A DNA stretch of 64,000 nt, from positions 794,336 to 858,335 of the forward strand of contig NC_019695.1 in NCBI RefSeq assembly GCF_000317125.1, written 5' to 3'. The notes beneath the pieces were generated by a model. It did no database searches. It saw only the letters and a program-made list of their open reading frames with translations, and had not been told where the DNA came from. The position numbers were made by a program, and so were the translations under genes. Origin of the DNA: Chroococcidiopsis thermalis PCC 7203. Its GTDB lineage: Bacteria > Cyanobacteriota > Cyanobacteriia > Cyanobacteriales > Chroococcidiopsidaceae. This document shows, piece by piece, positions 54,872 through 64,000 of the stretch (positions within the stretch are counted from its first letter, which is position 1; every line of letters begins with the position of its first letter).

Positions 54872-55102
54872 TTATTTACTATCCTTTTCTTCTATCTGTT
54901 TTTGTAAAAGCTCCTCTAACAAAATATTTCCCTTCCCGCGACGGTAAACATTGATTGGGTTATTTCGATTTTCTGCCTTAACTTGGGCAATTAGCTCGTC
55001 AAGTAACATAATTTGAGCGTCAAACATTAAGCAGATTTCACGCATCCTAGCAGCTCTTTGCTTGACTTTTTCAGGATCGGGAAACTTTAATGACTGATTC
55101 AT
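54872..55102 (-). CDS. Small hypothetical protein linked to a Uma2 nuclease
   Basis: A 76-residue protein of mostly helical, charged sequence (KVKQRAARMREICLMFDAQI, LLEELLQKQIEEKDSK). Directly downstream of the Uma2 gene with an 11-base gap, so they are likely co-transcribed. No motif recognised. Could be a small partner or antitoxin-like protein, which is only a guess. Confidence 0.5.
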   Translation of the reverse strand: MNQSLKFPDPEKVKQRAARMREICLMFDAQIMLLDELIAQVKAENRNNPINVYRRGKGNILLEELLQKQIEEKDSK

Positions 55103-55113
55103 GTTAAAGTCCT

Positions 55114-55689
55114 CTAAGTAAAAATTCGCCGTAAATTGAGCGTAAAACCTGGCAATACATCCTCGCCAGACAAAGTAAAAGGATTTTGTAAAGTTTCTAC
55201 TTGTTGCCCTTGACGATATATTTCTACTTGACGATCTTGAGGATTAATCAGCCAACCCAAACGCGCCCCATTATCCATATATTCTCGCATCTTGGCTTGT
55301 AGTTGTTCAAGGCGATCGGTAGGAGACCGCAACTCTACTACAAAATCTGGACACAGGGGTACATAACCGTCCTGTTGCTGTTGAGTTAAAGCATCCCAGC
55401 GTTCTCGCTGTACCCAACTTGCATCGGGTGAGCGTTTAGCGCCATTAGGTAAAATAAACAGAGTTGAAGAATCAAATCCTTCACCTTTATCTAAGTTCTC
55501 TTCCACCCAATTGCCAAATTGCCTAGATAGACTTAAATTTTTCTTTCCTGATGTTCCTCCAGTAGGTGGCACTATAACTAAATCTCCTGCTGCTGTTTGT
55601 TCAAAATTCCACTCTGGGTTTGCTCGAACGACTTGCTCGAATTCGGCATCATCAAGCTTCAATGCACGTACAGTTAGGCTACCGTTCAT
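55114..55689 (-). CDS. Uma2-family endonuclease (DUF820)
   Basis: A 191-residue protein, family length. RSPDASWVQRERWDAL, CPDFVVELRSPTD, KMREYMDNGARLGWLINPQ and EIYRQGQQVETL are Uma2 signatures; the acidic residues in PDA and VELRS form the PD-(D/E)xK-like site. The family is greatly expanded in cyanobacteria; its natural role is unclear. Divergent from the protease gene at 55750. Starts at ATG 55689. Confidence 0.9.
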   Translation of the reverse strand: MNGSLTVRALKLDDAEFEQVVRANPEWNFEQTAAGDLVIVPPTGGTSGKKNLSLSRQFGNWVEENLDKGEGFDSSTLFILPNGAKRSPDASWVQRERWDALTQQQQDGYVPLCPDFVVELRSPTDRLEQLQAKMREYMDNGARLGWLINPQDRQVEIYRQGQQVETLQNPFTLSGEDVLPGFTLNLRRIFT

Positions 55690-55749
55690 TTTTCAATCTC
55701 CATTCGCGAGATAATAAGAGAAATAACTGTAGTTATATTTATCTTAAGC

Positions 55750-57998
<2,249 letters not shown>

Positions 57999-58003
57999 AA
58001 CTT

Positions 58004-58037
58004 AGTAGTTGGTAATTGGTAATTGGTAGTTGGTAAT
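58004..58037. repeat. STRR array (TTGGTAA/TTGGTAG)
   Basis: Heptamer units TTGGTAA and TTGGTAG immediately upstream of the cobB ATG. Same family as the insert in cobB. Confidence 0.85.
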
Positions 58038-58068
58038 TGAACTTTCAAAAGCATTCATTTTGACTTTT

Positions 58069-58136
58069 GTACGGGCGGGTTTAGCAAATAGGTTGACAAC
58101 CTTAAGTGAAAATTTTTGGTCAAAACCCGCCCCTAC
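58069..58136. mobile_element. MITE-like element, relative of 12871-12937
   Basis: Begins GTACGGGCGGGTTT and ends AAACCCGCCCCTAC: 14-bp terminal inverted repeats with one mismatch, matching those of the element at 12871-12937, with a different 40-bp interior. No clear target duplication. Intergenic between cobB and opcA. Confidence 0.65.
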
Positions 58137-58142
58137 GTCTTC

Positions 58143-58195
58143 TCATTACCCATTACCCATTACCCATTACCCATTACCCATTACCCATTACCCAA
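58143..58195. repeat. Heptamer array (CATTACC) at the opcA 3' end
   Basis: About seven copies of CATTACC, running into opcA. On the gene strand the unit GGGTAAT supplies the last residues (LGNG) and the TAA stop. Confidence 0.88.
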
Positions 58196-59545
58196 TTTCA
58201 ACATCTGTACTGTCACTGCCAGACTTTCTTCAAATAGTACGTCTCGTCCCCAGCGTTGTAGTTGCTGCGAGAGCAACTCTTCAGCACTTTGATCGGCAAG
58301 GGATGTCACTTGGTTGACGATTCCAGCTTGAGCGCCGCCGTGTGCCTCCATCCGCATACAGCCAGAGGTTTCGGAACACAAAACGGTAGAACAGTTGGCA
58401 GCTGGATTCGTAGAGGTTAAGCGTAAAGCAATCAAATCTCCAGCTACGTCACCGTCGCTAGCAGTTGGAACGCCAGCAATTTCTGCTTCGACTTCGCGAT
58501 CGCCTTCTGCCATGAAGTAAAAGCGTTTAATGTCGTAGTCTCCCGTTTCTGTAGTCACTTTAGTCGGTCGCCAGTTCAATCGACTTGCCAACCAGCCTAA
58601 AAACATCAAGGCTTGGGCAGAATTGCCTTTTTCATAGTCTATAGTGACGCGATCGACTTCCCCTAATGCAGCGCGGCGCTGGGGTGGATCGAAAGCTTCT
58701 GCCGTCAACTCTTGCCAAGCAGCTAGCCGACTCCAGTTGACATCGAAAATTGTCATGCCTGCATCGATCAATTCTTGCAGCCGGATGAGATTGGTTTCAA
58801 CTTGTGTAAAACTGTTGGAGTCGAAGATGACAGAGTTGCAAGAGGCTACCAAACGCTTGAAGATCGGGTGATCGGGTTCTGGAGTAGCTTTCCACCAGAG
58901 AAACTTCGGCAAGCCACCAATTAATAAATCTGGAACCATGCCTACCACTCTTTCGAGGGCTTCAACCGTTCCCGTCAGGGTGATGTATTCGCAACAGATC
59001 AAAGTTGTAGCGGACTGCTTTTGGATCGGGCAGTATGCCGAAACTTGTGCCTTTACGCCCTCGTCTTCTCCGGTGACTGGACATAAAGCAATAATTCGGC
59101 AAGGATTGCGGCTGGCGATCGCATCAGCAACAGCGGGACTGCGGGTATCCATTGCGTAAGCTGTCGTTGCTGCGCTGCTATCTACTACACCACGGCGTTT
59201 GCTTTGTTCTTCTCTAAGTTTGATGAGTAACTCTGGGCTAGATTTCCCCGTTTTTTCTAGTCCAAATACTTTTTGGGCTTCGCGAATTGCGGAGGCGGTG
59301 CGTGGTCCTGGGATGCCGTCGATTGGACCGCTGTAATATCCCAAAGCTGCCAGCAATTGTTGAGTTTCTTCTGGTTCGTAAACGATCAAAGTAAAGGTTT
59401 TGGCGCGAGTGGCGGCGGGCAGTCCCCCATCCTCACCAGCCACGCCATAACTTTGCCAAATCTGATTGAGTTCGGCTTCAATCTCGCTAACTGAGATATC
59501 CTTGGGAGCCTGAAGTGAGAAAATTGGAGCAGATTGAGTCACCAT
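58181..59545 (-). CDS. opcA: Glucose-6-phosphate dehydrogenase assembly protein
   Basis: A 454-residue protein of the OpcA family. It contains an N-terminal peptidoglycan-binding-like segment (LLAALGYYSGPIDGIPGPRT) and the OpcA core (FLWWKATPEPDHPIFKRLV, LIRLQELIDAGMTIFDVNWSRL, ERVVGMVPDLLIGGLPKFLWW). Known in cyanobacteria as the redox-linked activator of Zwf. It is downstream of zwf on the same strand. The C-terminus ends in STRR-derived residues LGNG. Confidence 0.95.
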   Translation of the reverse strand: MVTQSAPIFSLQAPKDISVSEIEAELNQIWQSYGVAGEDGGLPAATRAKTFTLIVYEPEETQQLLAALGYYSGPIDGIPGPRTASAIREAQKVFGLEKTGKSSPELLIKLREEQSKRRGVVDSSAATTAYAMDTRSPAVADAIASRNPCRIIALCPVTGEDEGVKAQVSAYCPIQKQSATTLICCEYITLTGTVEALERVVGMVPDLLIGGLPKFLWWKATPEPDHPIFKRLVASCNSVIFDSNSFTQVETNLIRLQELIDAGMTIFDVNWSRLAAWQELTAEAFDPPQRRAALGEVDRVTIDYEKGNSAQALMFLGWLASRLNWRPTKVTTETGDYDIKRFYFMAEGDREVEAEIAGVPTASDGDVAGDLIALRLTSTNPAANCSTVLCSETSGCMRMEAHGGAQAGIVNQVTSLADQSAEELLSQQLQRWGRDVLFEESLAVTVQMLKLGNG

Positions 59546-59688
59546 AGGACAGGATGAAAGATGAAGGATGAAGGATGAAACTAGCTATTAGCAATAGAGC
59601 GATCGCCACCTTTACCATCATTCCCGTAAATTGGTATTTGTAACAGATAGCCTGTATACAGATTGAGTGCCGATCGGTTCATTGCTAT

Positions 59689-61218
59689 TTACAACCTACG
59701 CCAGCGACGACCATCTCGATCGATCAGTAATTCCGCCTCGGTTGGTTCCCATGTCCCTGCTTCGTATTGCGGAATTGTCGCGGGATCGGTAGGCGAATCC
59801 CAAACTGAGAGGGCTGGAGTCACTAATTGCCATGCAGCTTCTACTTCGTCGGCTCTAGTGAATAGCGTTTGGTCGCCCATCATGCAATCGAGTAAGAGGC
59901 GATCGTATGCGTCGGAAGTTGCTTGTAAGCCAAAGGAACCATAGGTAAAGTCCATATCTACAGAACGAGTTCGTAAAGTTCCCCCTGGCATTTTTACCTC
60001 AAAACGCAACGAGATTCCCTCGTTTGGTTGAATTCGCAGCGCCAAGATATTAGCGTTCATCTGCTGTGCTGCCGACTGAAATAACAAATTCGGCACTTCG
60101 CGGAAATGAATTGAAATCTCCGAGACTTTTTTGGGCAAGCGCTTACCCGTCCGCAGATAAAAAGGCACTCCCTTCCAACGCCAGTTGTCGATCAAAAACT
60201 TCATGGCAACAAACGTAGGAGTTGTAGACTGGGGATTCACCCCTGGTTCTTCTCGATAACCAGGGACGCGCTTGCCTTTCATCCACCCCGCACTATATTG
60301 TCCTCGTACTGCCGCACGTTCCAAATTCTGAATATCTGCTAGGCGAGTCGCTTGAATCGCCTTCATTTTCTCCGTACGGATTGAATCGGCATCTAGGGAA
60401 TTAGGTGCTTCCATTGCTGTGAAGGCAAACAGTTGCATCAAGTGGTTTTGCAACATATCCCGCAATGCCCCAGAGCTTTCATAATATCCCGCTCTGTCTT
60501 CTACCCCGACTGTCTCGGCAACTGTAATTTGGACGTGATCGACAAACTGGCGGTTCCACAATGGTTCAAAGATGGCATTCCCAAAGCGAAATACCAGCAA
60601 ATTTTGGACTGTTTCTTTGCCCAGATAGTGGTCGATCCGGTAGACTTGTTCTTCTTTACAAACTTGCTGCACGACGCGGTTGAGCGATCGCGCCGTTCCC
60701 AAATCCCGACCGAAAGGCTTTTCAATCATCAAACGGGTTTTGAGCGGATCTTTGAGCATTTCTGCTTTGCCCAACTGCTGGATGGCTTCTGCAAAAAATT
60801 TGGGCGATACGGATAAGTAAAATACGCGGTTGCCTCTGGTTCCCCGCTTTTCATCTAACTCTGCCAAAAAGTTTTTTAGCTTTTGATAGCTTTCGGGATT
60901 GTCAATATCTCCGGGGCAATAAAATATACCCTGAGAAAACTCTTGCCATAGGTCTTCCGAACCAATACCGTCAGAAAACTGCTCGATCCCCTCCCGCATT
61001 TGTTCGCGGAAGTAATCGTGACTCCATTCTCTGCGTGCTACGCCTACAATTGTAAATTCGGGTGGTAGGCGGCGTTCCCGTCTGAGTTTGTAGAGTGCTG
61101 GAACGAGTTTGCGCTGAGTCAGATCTCCCGACGCACCAAAAATGACTAAGATTTGCGGTTCGGGAACTCTCTGTTGTTGCAGCCCCACTCGTAAGGGATT
61201 TTCTAGCAACGTGACCAT
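59689..61218 (-). CDS. zwf: Glucose-6-phosphate 1-dehydrogenase
   Basis: A 509-residue protein, the family length. [18 protein letters not shown] binds [23 protein letters not shown] holds the substrate/active site (IDHYLGKE), and [18 protein letters not shown] follows. Reaction: glucose-6-phosphate + NADP to 6-phosphogluconolactone. First committed step of the oxidative pentose phosphate pathway, used in the dark and by nitrogen-fixing cells. Neighbours tal upstream, opcA downstream. Confidence 0.97.
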   Translation of the reverse strand: MVTLLENPLRVGLQQQRVPEPQILVIFGASGDLTQRKLVPALYKLRRERRLPPEFTIVGVARREWSHDYFREQMREGIEQFSDGIGSEDLWQEFSQGIFYCPGDIDNPESYQKLKNFLAELDEKRGTRGNRVFYLSVSPKFFAEAIQQLGKAEMLKDPLKTRLMIEKPFGRDLGTARSLNRVVQQVCKEEQVYRIDHYLGKETVQNLLVFRFGNAIFEPLWNRQFVDHVQITVAETVGVEDRAGYYESSGALRDMLQNHLMQLFAFTAMEAPNSLDADSIRTEKMKAIQATRLADIQNLERAAVRGQYSAGWMKGKRVPGYREEPGVNPQSTTPTFVAMKFLIDNWRWKGVPFYLRTGKRLPKKVSEISIHFREVPNLLFQSAAQQMNANILALRIQPNEGISLRFEVKMPGGTLRTRSVDMDFTYGSFGLQATSDAYDRLLLDCMMGDQTLFTRADEVEAAWQLVTPALSVWDSPTDPATIPQYEAGTWEPTEAELLIDRDGRRWRRL

Positions 61219-61221
61219 ATG

Positions 61222-61285
61222 AGGGTTAAGGGGTAAGGGGTAAGGGGAAGAAGAGAGCTGAGGAAGCTGAGGAAGCTGAGGGAGC
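61222..61285. repeat. STRR arrays (GGGGTAA and GAAGCTGAG units)
   Basis: GGGGTAAGGGGTAAGGGG and then GAGGAAGCTGAGGAAGCTGA. Short tandem arrays in the zwf-tal gap, immediately upstream of zwf. Confidence 0.85.
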
Positions 61286-61351
61286 GTCGAAAGAATTTAA
61301 TTATGAATTGCGAATTCAATTGACTCCCTATCTCCTCGCTCCTCGCTCCTC

Positions 61352-62497
61352 CTATACAGGTGACAGCTTAGCAACCTTCTCTTCCAAAGACTGCATCAGC
61401 GATTCAAAGGGTTTAATGAATTTGTCGATCCCTTCTACGAGTAATTCGTCCATCACTTGGTCGATATCGATCGCCACATCTGGATCTTTTAAGTTTTCAA
61501 TTAACTTGTATGCTTCCTCGACATTTGACTCGACGCGATTTGCTACGTCGCAGTGGTCGGCACACGCATCAATCGTATTGGGTGGTAATGTATTGACTGT
61601 TTCAGGACCGATCAATTCGTCAACGTACATGACATCGCTGTAGTTAGGGTCTTTGGTACTGGTGCTAGCCCACAGCAATCTCTGAACGTTTGCGCCTTTG
61701 GCTGCTAATGCTTGCCAGCGATCGCTTTGAATAATTTTCTTGTATTCTTGATAAGCAATCTTAGCGTTGGCGATCGCGACTTTCCCTTTCACGGCTCTTA
61801 ATTTTGCTTCTTTCTCAATCCGGTCTACGCCTGCTTTGAGGGCATCATCAATTTTCCCGTCAATATTAGAATCGATCCGCGACAGGAAGAAGCTAGCCAC
61901 AGAAGAAATCTTACTAATATCCTTTCCTTCTGCCGCGCGTTTTTCTAAACCGCGAATATATGCCCAGGCTGTTTCGATGTAACTTTGAACTGAGAACAAC
62001 AGCGTTACGTTGACATTAATCCCCTCAGAAATGACCTGTTCTACCGCTGGTAAACCTGCATCAGTCCCAGGAATCTTAATCATTACGTTATCCCGCCCGA
62101 TCTCTTGATAGTAACGACGGGCTTCATTAATTGTCGCCTGGGTATCGTGGGCGATCGTGGGAGGAACTTCAATGCTGACATATCCATCTAGTCCGCCGGA
62201 AGCGTCATATACAGGACGCAAGATATCGCAAGCATCGCGGATATCTTTAAAGACTAGGGATTCATAAATTTTGTAAGTTGGCAACCCCGCCCGAATCCCT
62301 GCTTCGATGTCAGCATCGTAGATCGCATTACCCGCGATCGCTTTTTCAAAAATCGCTGGGTTAGAGGTGATCCCGCAAATACCTTGATTCTCAACTAAAT
62401 TCTTCAGCTCTCCAGACTGAACTAAGTCACGGGTCAAATTATCCATCCAAATGCTTTGACCGTATTCTTTGATCTCTAGTAAATGATTTGTTGCCAT
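61352..62497 (-). CDS. tal: Transaldolase
   Basis: A 381-residue protein of the long TalB-II class used by cyanobacteria. SIWMDNLTRDLVQSG, GICGITSNPAIFEKAI, NVMIKIPGTDAGLPAVEQ (Schiff-base Lys) and NVTLLFSVQSYIETAWAYI are signatures. Reaction: transfer of a dihydroxyacetone unit between sedoheptulose-7-phosphate and glyceraldehyde-3-phosphate. The ATG at 62497 is chosen; a TTG six codons upstream is unlikely. Between fbp and zwf. Confidence 0.96.
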   Translation of the reverse strand: MATNHLLEIKEYGQSIWMDNLTRDLVQSGELKNLVENQGICGITSNPAIFEKAIAGNAIYDADIEAGIRAGLPTYKIYESLVFKDIRDACDILRPVYDASGGLDGYVSIEVPPTIAHDTQATINEARRYYQEIGRDNVMIKIPGTDAGLPAVEQVISEGINVNVTLLFSVQSYIETAWAYIRGLEKRAAEGKDISKISSVASFFLSRIDSNIDGKIDDALKAGVDRIEKEAKLRAVKGKVAIANAKIAYQEYKKIIQSDRWQALAAKGANVQRLLWASTSTKDPNYSDVMYVDELIGPETVNTLPPNTIDACADHCDVANRVESNVEEAYKLIENLKDPDVAIDIDQVMDELLVEGIDKFIKPFESLMQSLEEKVAKLSPV

Positions 62498-62531
62498 AAT
62501 ATTTGTATTTCTCAACTCTTCATTGGTTTGC

Positions 62532-62655
62532 TAGATGGGGAGCGAGGAGCGAGGAGCGAGAGATAAGAGAGCGGGTGATGGGTGGCTGGAATGTCTCCTT
62601 GTCTCCCTTGTCTTCCTTGTCCTTTCCCTAACCCCTAGCCCCTAACTCCTCATCC
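62532..62655. repeat. STRR arrays in the fbp-tal gap
   Basis: GAGCGAGGAGCGAGGAGCGA units, then CCTTGTCTCCCTTGTCTTCC units, then CCCTAACCCCTAGCCCCTAA units, up to the fbp stop. Every gap of this operon carries a different STRR array. Confidence 0.85.
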
Positions 62656-62658
62656 CTC

Positions 62659-63741
62659 TCATTGTGGTATGCGTGCCTGCGCCCGAATATTCTTTTCCTC
62701 TTGGGCTTGGGCGTGTCGCTGAATAAAGGACTCAACTAATGCCACGTCATCTTTACTACCAATAATCAACGGAGTGCGTTGATGCAGTTTTTCTGGCACG
62801 ACATCCATGATGTCTTGGGTTCCCGTAATTGCTCTGCCTCCTGCTTGCTCGACCAAAAATGCTAAGGGAGCAGATTCATACAGTAGGCGAATTTTACCTT
62901 CTGGTTTTTTCACCGTGCCAGGGTAAAGGAACACGCCACCTTGCACTAAAATCCGATGAATGTCACCTACCATAGCTCCACTGTAGCGTGCGGTATAGCC
63001 TTCTGTGCGGTGGACGTAACGAATGTATTCTCGGATCGATTCGTCCCATTGCCAGAAGTTGCCTTCGTTGACGCTGTAGACCGAACCGTGTTGCGGCAGT
63101 TGAATATTTTCTTCTGAAAGTATGAATTCTCCGAGGCTGGGATCGAGGGTAAAAGAATGTACGCCCTTGCCGATGGAATACACCAAGATGGTGCTAGGAC
63201 CGTAGAGGATATATCCTGCCGCAATTTGTTTGCTTCCCAATTGCAGTAAGTCTTTTGCCTCTCCATCTAGATCGTTGCCTTCCTGCTGTCGGATGGCGAA
63301 GATCGATCCCAGACTCATATTAATATCTGTATTGGATGAACCATCGATTGGGTCGTAAAGCAAGGTATAACGACCAATCGGACAGTTTTCAGGAATGTAA
63401 TATGGCTTTTCCATTTCTTCGGAAGCCAAGCGACAGACTAAACCACTCTGCTTGAAAACCGAGATAAAGACATCGTTGGCGTAGACATCCAACTTTTTGA
63501 CTGATTCCCCCTGTACGTTCACGTCTCCGGTAAATCCCAGTACGCCTTCCATCAATCCCGCACGACTGAGGTGACGCGAGATTAACTTGCCAGCGAGGGC
63601 AATGCGACTCATTAAGGCGCTCAGATCTTGGGCATCAGCAGAAAAACTTTGCAACTGTTGTAGGACGTGTCGAGACAGTGTTGTACAATCCCGACCGAGT
63701 GCAGATTCGTAATCTATTGAGTGTTGGACAGCTTCAGCCAT
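62659..63741 (-). CDS. fbp: Fructose-1,6-bisphosphatase, class I
   Basis: A 360-residue protein. [21 protein letters not shown] is the metal/phosphate site (DPIDGSSN), [18 protein letters not shown] and [12 protein letters not shown] complete the family. Reaction: fructose-1,6-bisphosphate to fructose-6-phosphate. The ATG at 63741 fits family length and start; one 10 codons upstream (63771) is also open. First gene of the fbp-tal-zwf-opcA order. Confidence 0.96.
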   Translation of the reverse strand: MAEAVQHSIDYESALGRDCTTLSRHVLQQLQSFSADAQDLSALMSRIALAGKLISRHLSRAGLMEGVLGFTGDVNVQGESVKKLDVYANDVFISVFKQSGLVCRLASEEMEKPYYIPENCPIGRYTLLYDPIDGSSNTDINMSLGSIFAIRQQEGNDLDGEAKDLLQLGSKQIAAGYILYGPSTILVYSIGKGVHSFTLDPSLGEFILSEENIQLPQHGSVYSVNEGNFWQWDESIREYIRYVHRTEGYTARYSGAMVGDIHRILVQGGVFLYPGTVKKPEGKIRLLYESAPLAFLVEQAGGRAITGTQDIMDVVPEKLHQRTPLIIGSKDDVALVESFIQRHAQAQEEKNIRAQARIPQ

Positions 63742-63878
63742 AACGATCGCTCTCTCTGTAGATGAGGGCATGTTGCAAGATTTACCAATAAGGCAGCACC
63801 CTGCACTACTATCTTAGGAACTGAATCTAATAGTGGAATCTGACTTTAGATAAACTATAGAAATCACTGCACCTTGCC
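63742..63878. promoter_or_regulatory. Upstream region of fbp, divergent from a plus-strand frame
   Basis: 137 bases between the fbp start and a plus-strand ATG at 63879. Promoter of the fbp operon must lie here; no clear NtcA-type GTA-N8-TAC site was recognised. Confidence 0.4.
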
Positions 63879-64000
63879 ATGCGCGATCGCCACAATCGTG
63901 TTGCTGAGCGATTACGAAATACTGCGATCGCAGCTCGATCTTTAGAGTCTTATTCTCAAACAATGCCGTCAAGCCATCAGTCTAGTTCTTGCCAAGAGCG
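63879..64000 (+). CDS. Possible 5' end of a gene running off the window
   Basis: An open frame of 40 codons from ATG 63879 to the edge (RDRHNRVAERLRNTAIA...), divergent from fbp. No ribosome-binding site and no recognisable motif; could be chance. Confidence 0.25.
   Translation, partial: MRDRHNRVAERLRNTAIAARSLESYSQTMPSSHQSSSCQE

Overview
The window reads as a cyanobacterial chromosome segment. The HIP1 octamer GCGATCGC and its variants are everywhere, intergenic regions carry the short tandemly repeated (STRR) sequences typical of filamentous and Chroococcidiopsis-like cyanobacteria, and the right end holds the classic fbp-tal-zwf-opcA oxidative pentose phosphate set. Genus is inference; a Chroococcidiopsis- or Nostoc-like organism fits best. 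No rRNA, tRNA, CRISPR array, transposase or phage gene was seen.

Positions 1-45,335 form one long extracellular-polysaccharide region, nearly all on the minus strand. (a) 1-11,188: two GMC oxidoreductases, a hexapeptide acyltransferase, GT14 and GT2 glycosyltransferases, an acyl-carrier/thioesterase didomain protein, an acyl-CoA ligase and an aromatic amino-acid ammonia-lyase. Together these look like a route that makes, activates and transfers an aromatic (cinnamoyl or coumaroyl) or fatty acyl group. (b) 12,008-21,837: an esterase, a polysaccharide lyase, a GT52-like transferase, and a complete Kdo route to CMP-Kdo (kdsD, kdsB, kdsA, kdsC) interleaved with a GDP-mannose 6-dehydrogenase-like gene. 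(c) 21,869-37,324: a 2-oxoglutarate oxygenase, GT61 and GT2 enzymes, a third GMC paralogue, an SDR epimerase, a tandem array of four GT61 paralogues (one frameshifted), glucose-1-phosphate cytidylyltransferase, and two paralogous polysaccharide lyases. (d) 37,335-45,335: Alg13-like, Alg14-like, GT4, GT2, GT4, Wzy-like polymerase and Wzc/Wzz tyrosine autokinase, i.e. the assembly and chain-length part of a Wzx/Wzy-type pathway. No flippase (Wzx) or outer-membrane exporter (Wza) is visible in the window.

45,400-56,460 is an accessory stretch: two paralogous ribbon-helix-helix proteins, several unknowns, a degenerate receiver protein preceded by an RNA-like leader, a methyltransferase, a divergent pair (dynamin-like GTPase plus a coiled-coil/hydrophobic-hairpin protein), a Uma2 nuclease and a stand-alone HEAGH membrane protease. 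56,457-63,741 is housekeeping: cobyrinate a,c-diamide synthase carrying in-frame STRR insertions, then opcA, zwf, tal and fbp.

The observations most worth following are: the ammonia-lyase/ligase/carrier module inside an EPS locus; a two-copy structured RNA candidate, each copy followed by a strong terminator and then a gene on the same strand; the Kdo pathway inside a cyanobacterial EPS locus; the GT61 array with a homopolymer frameshift; a MITE-like insertion with target duplication in an esterase 5' end; and repeat DNA translated in frame inside CobB and at other protein ends.
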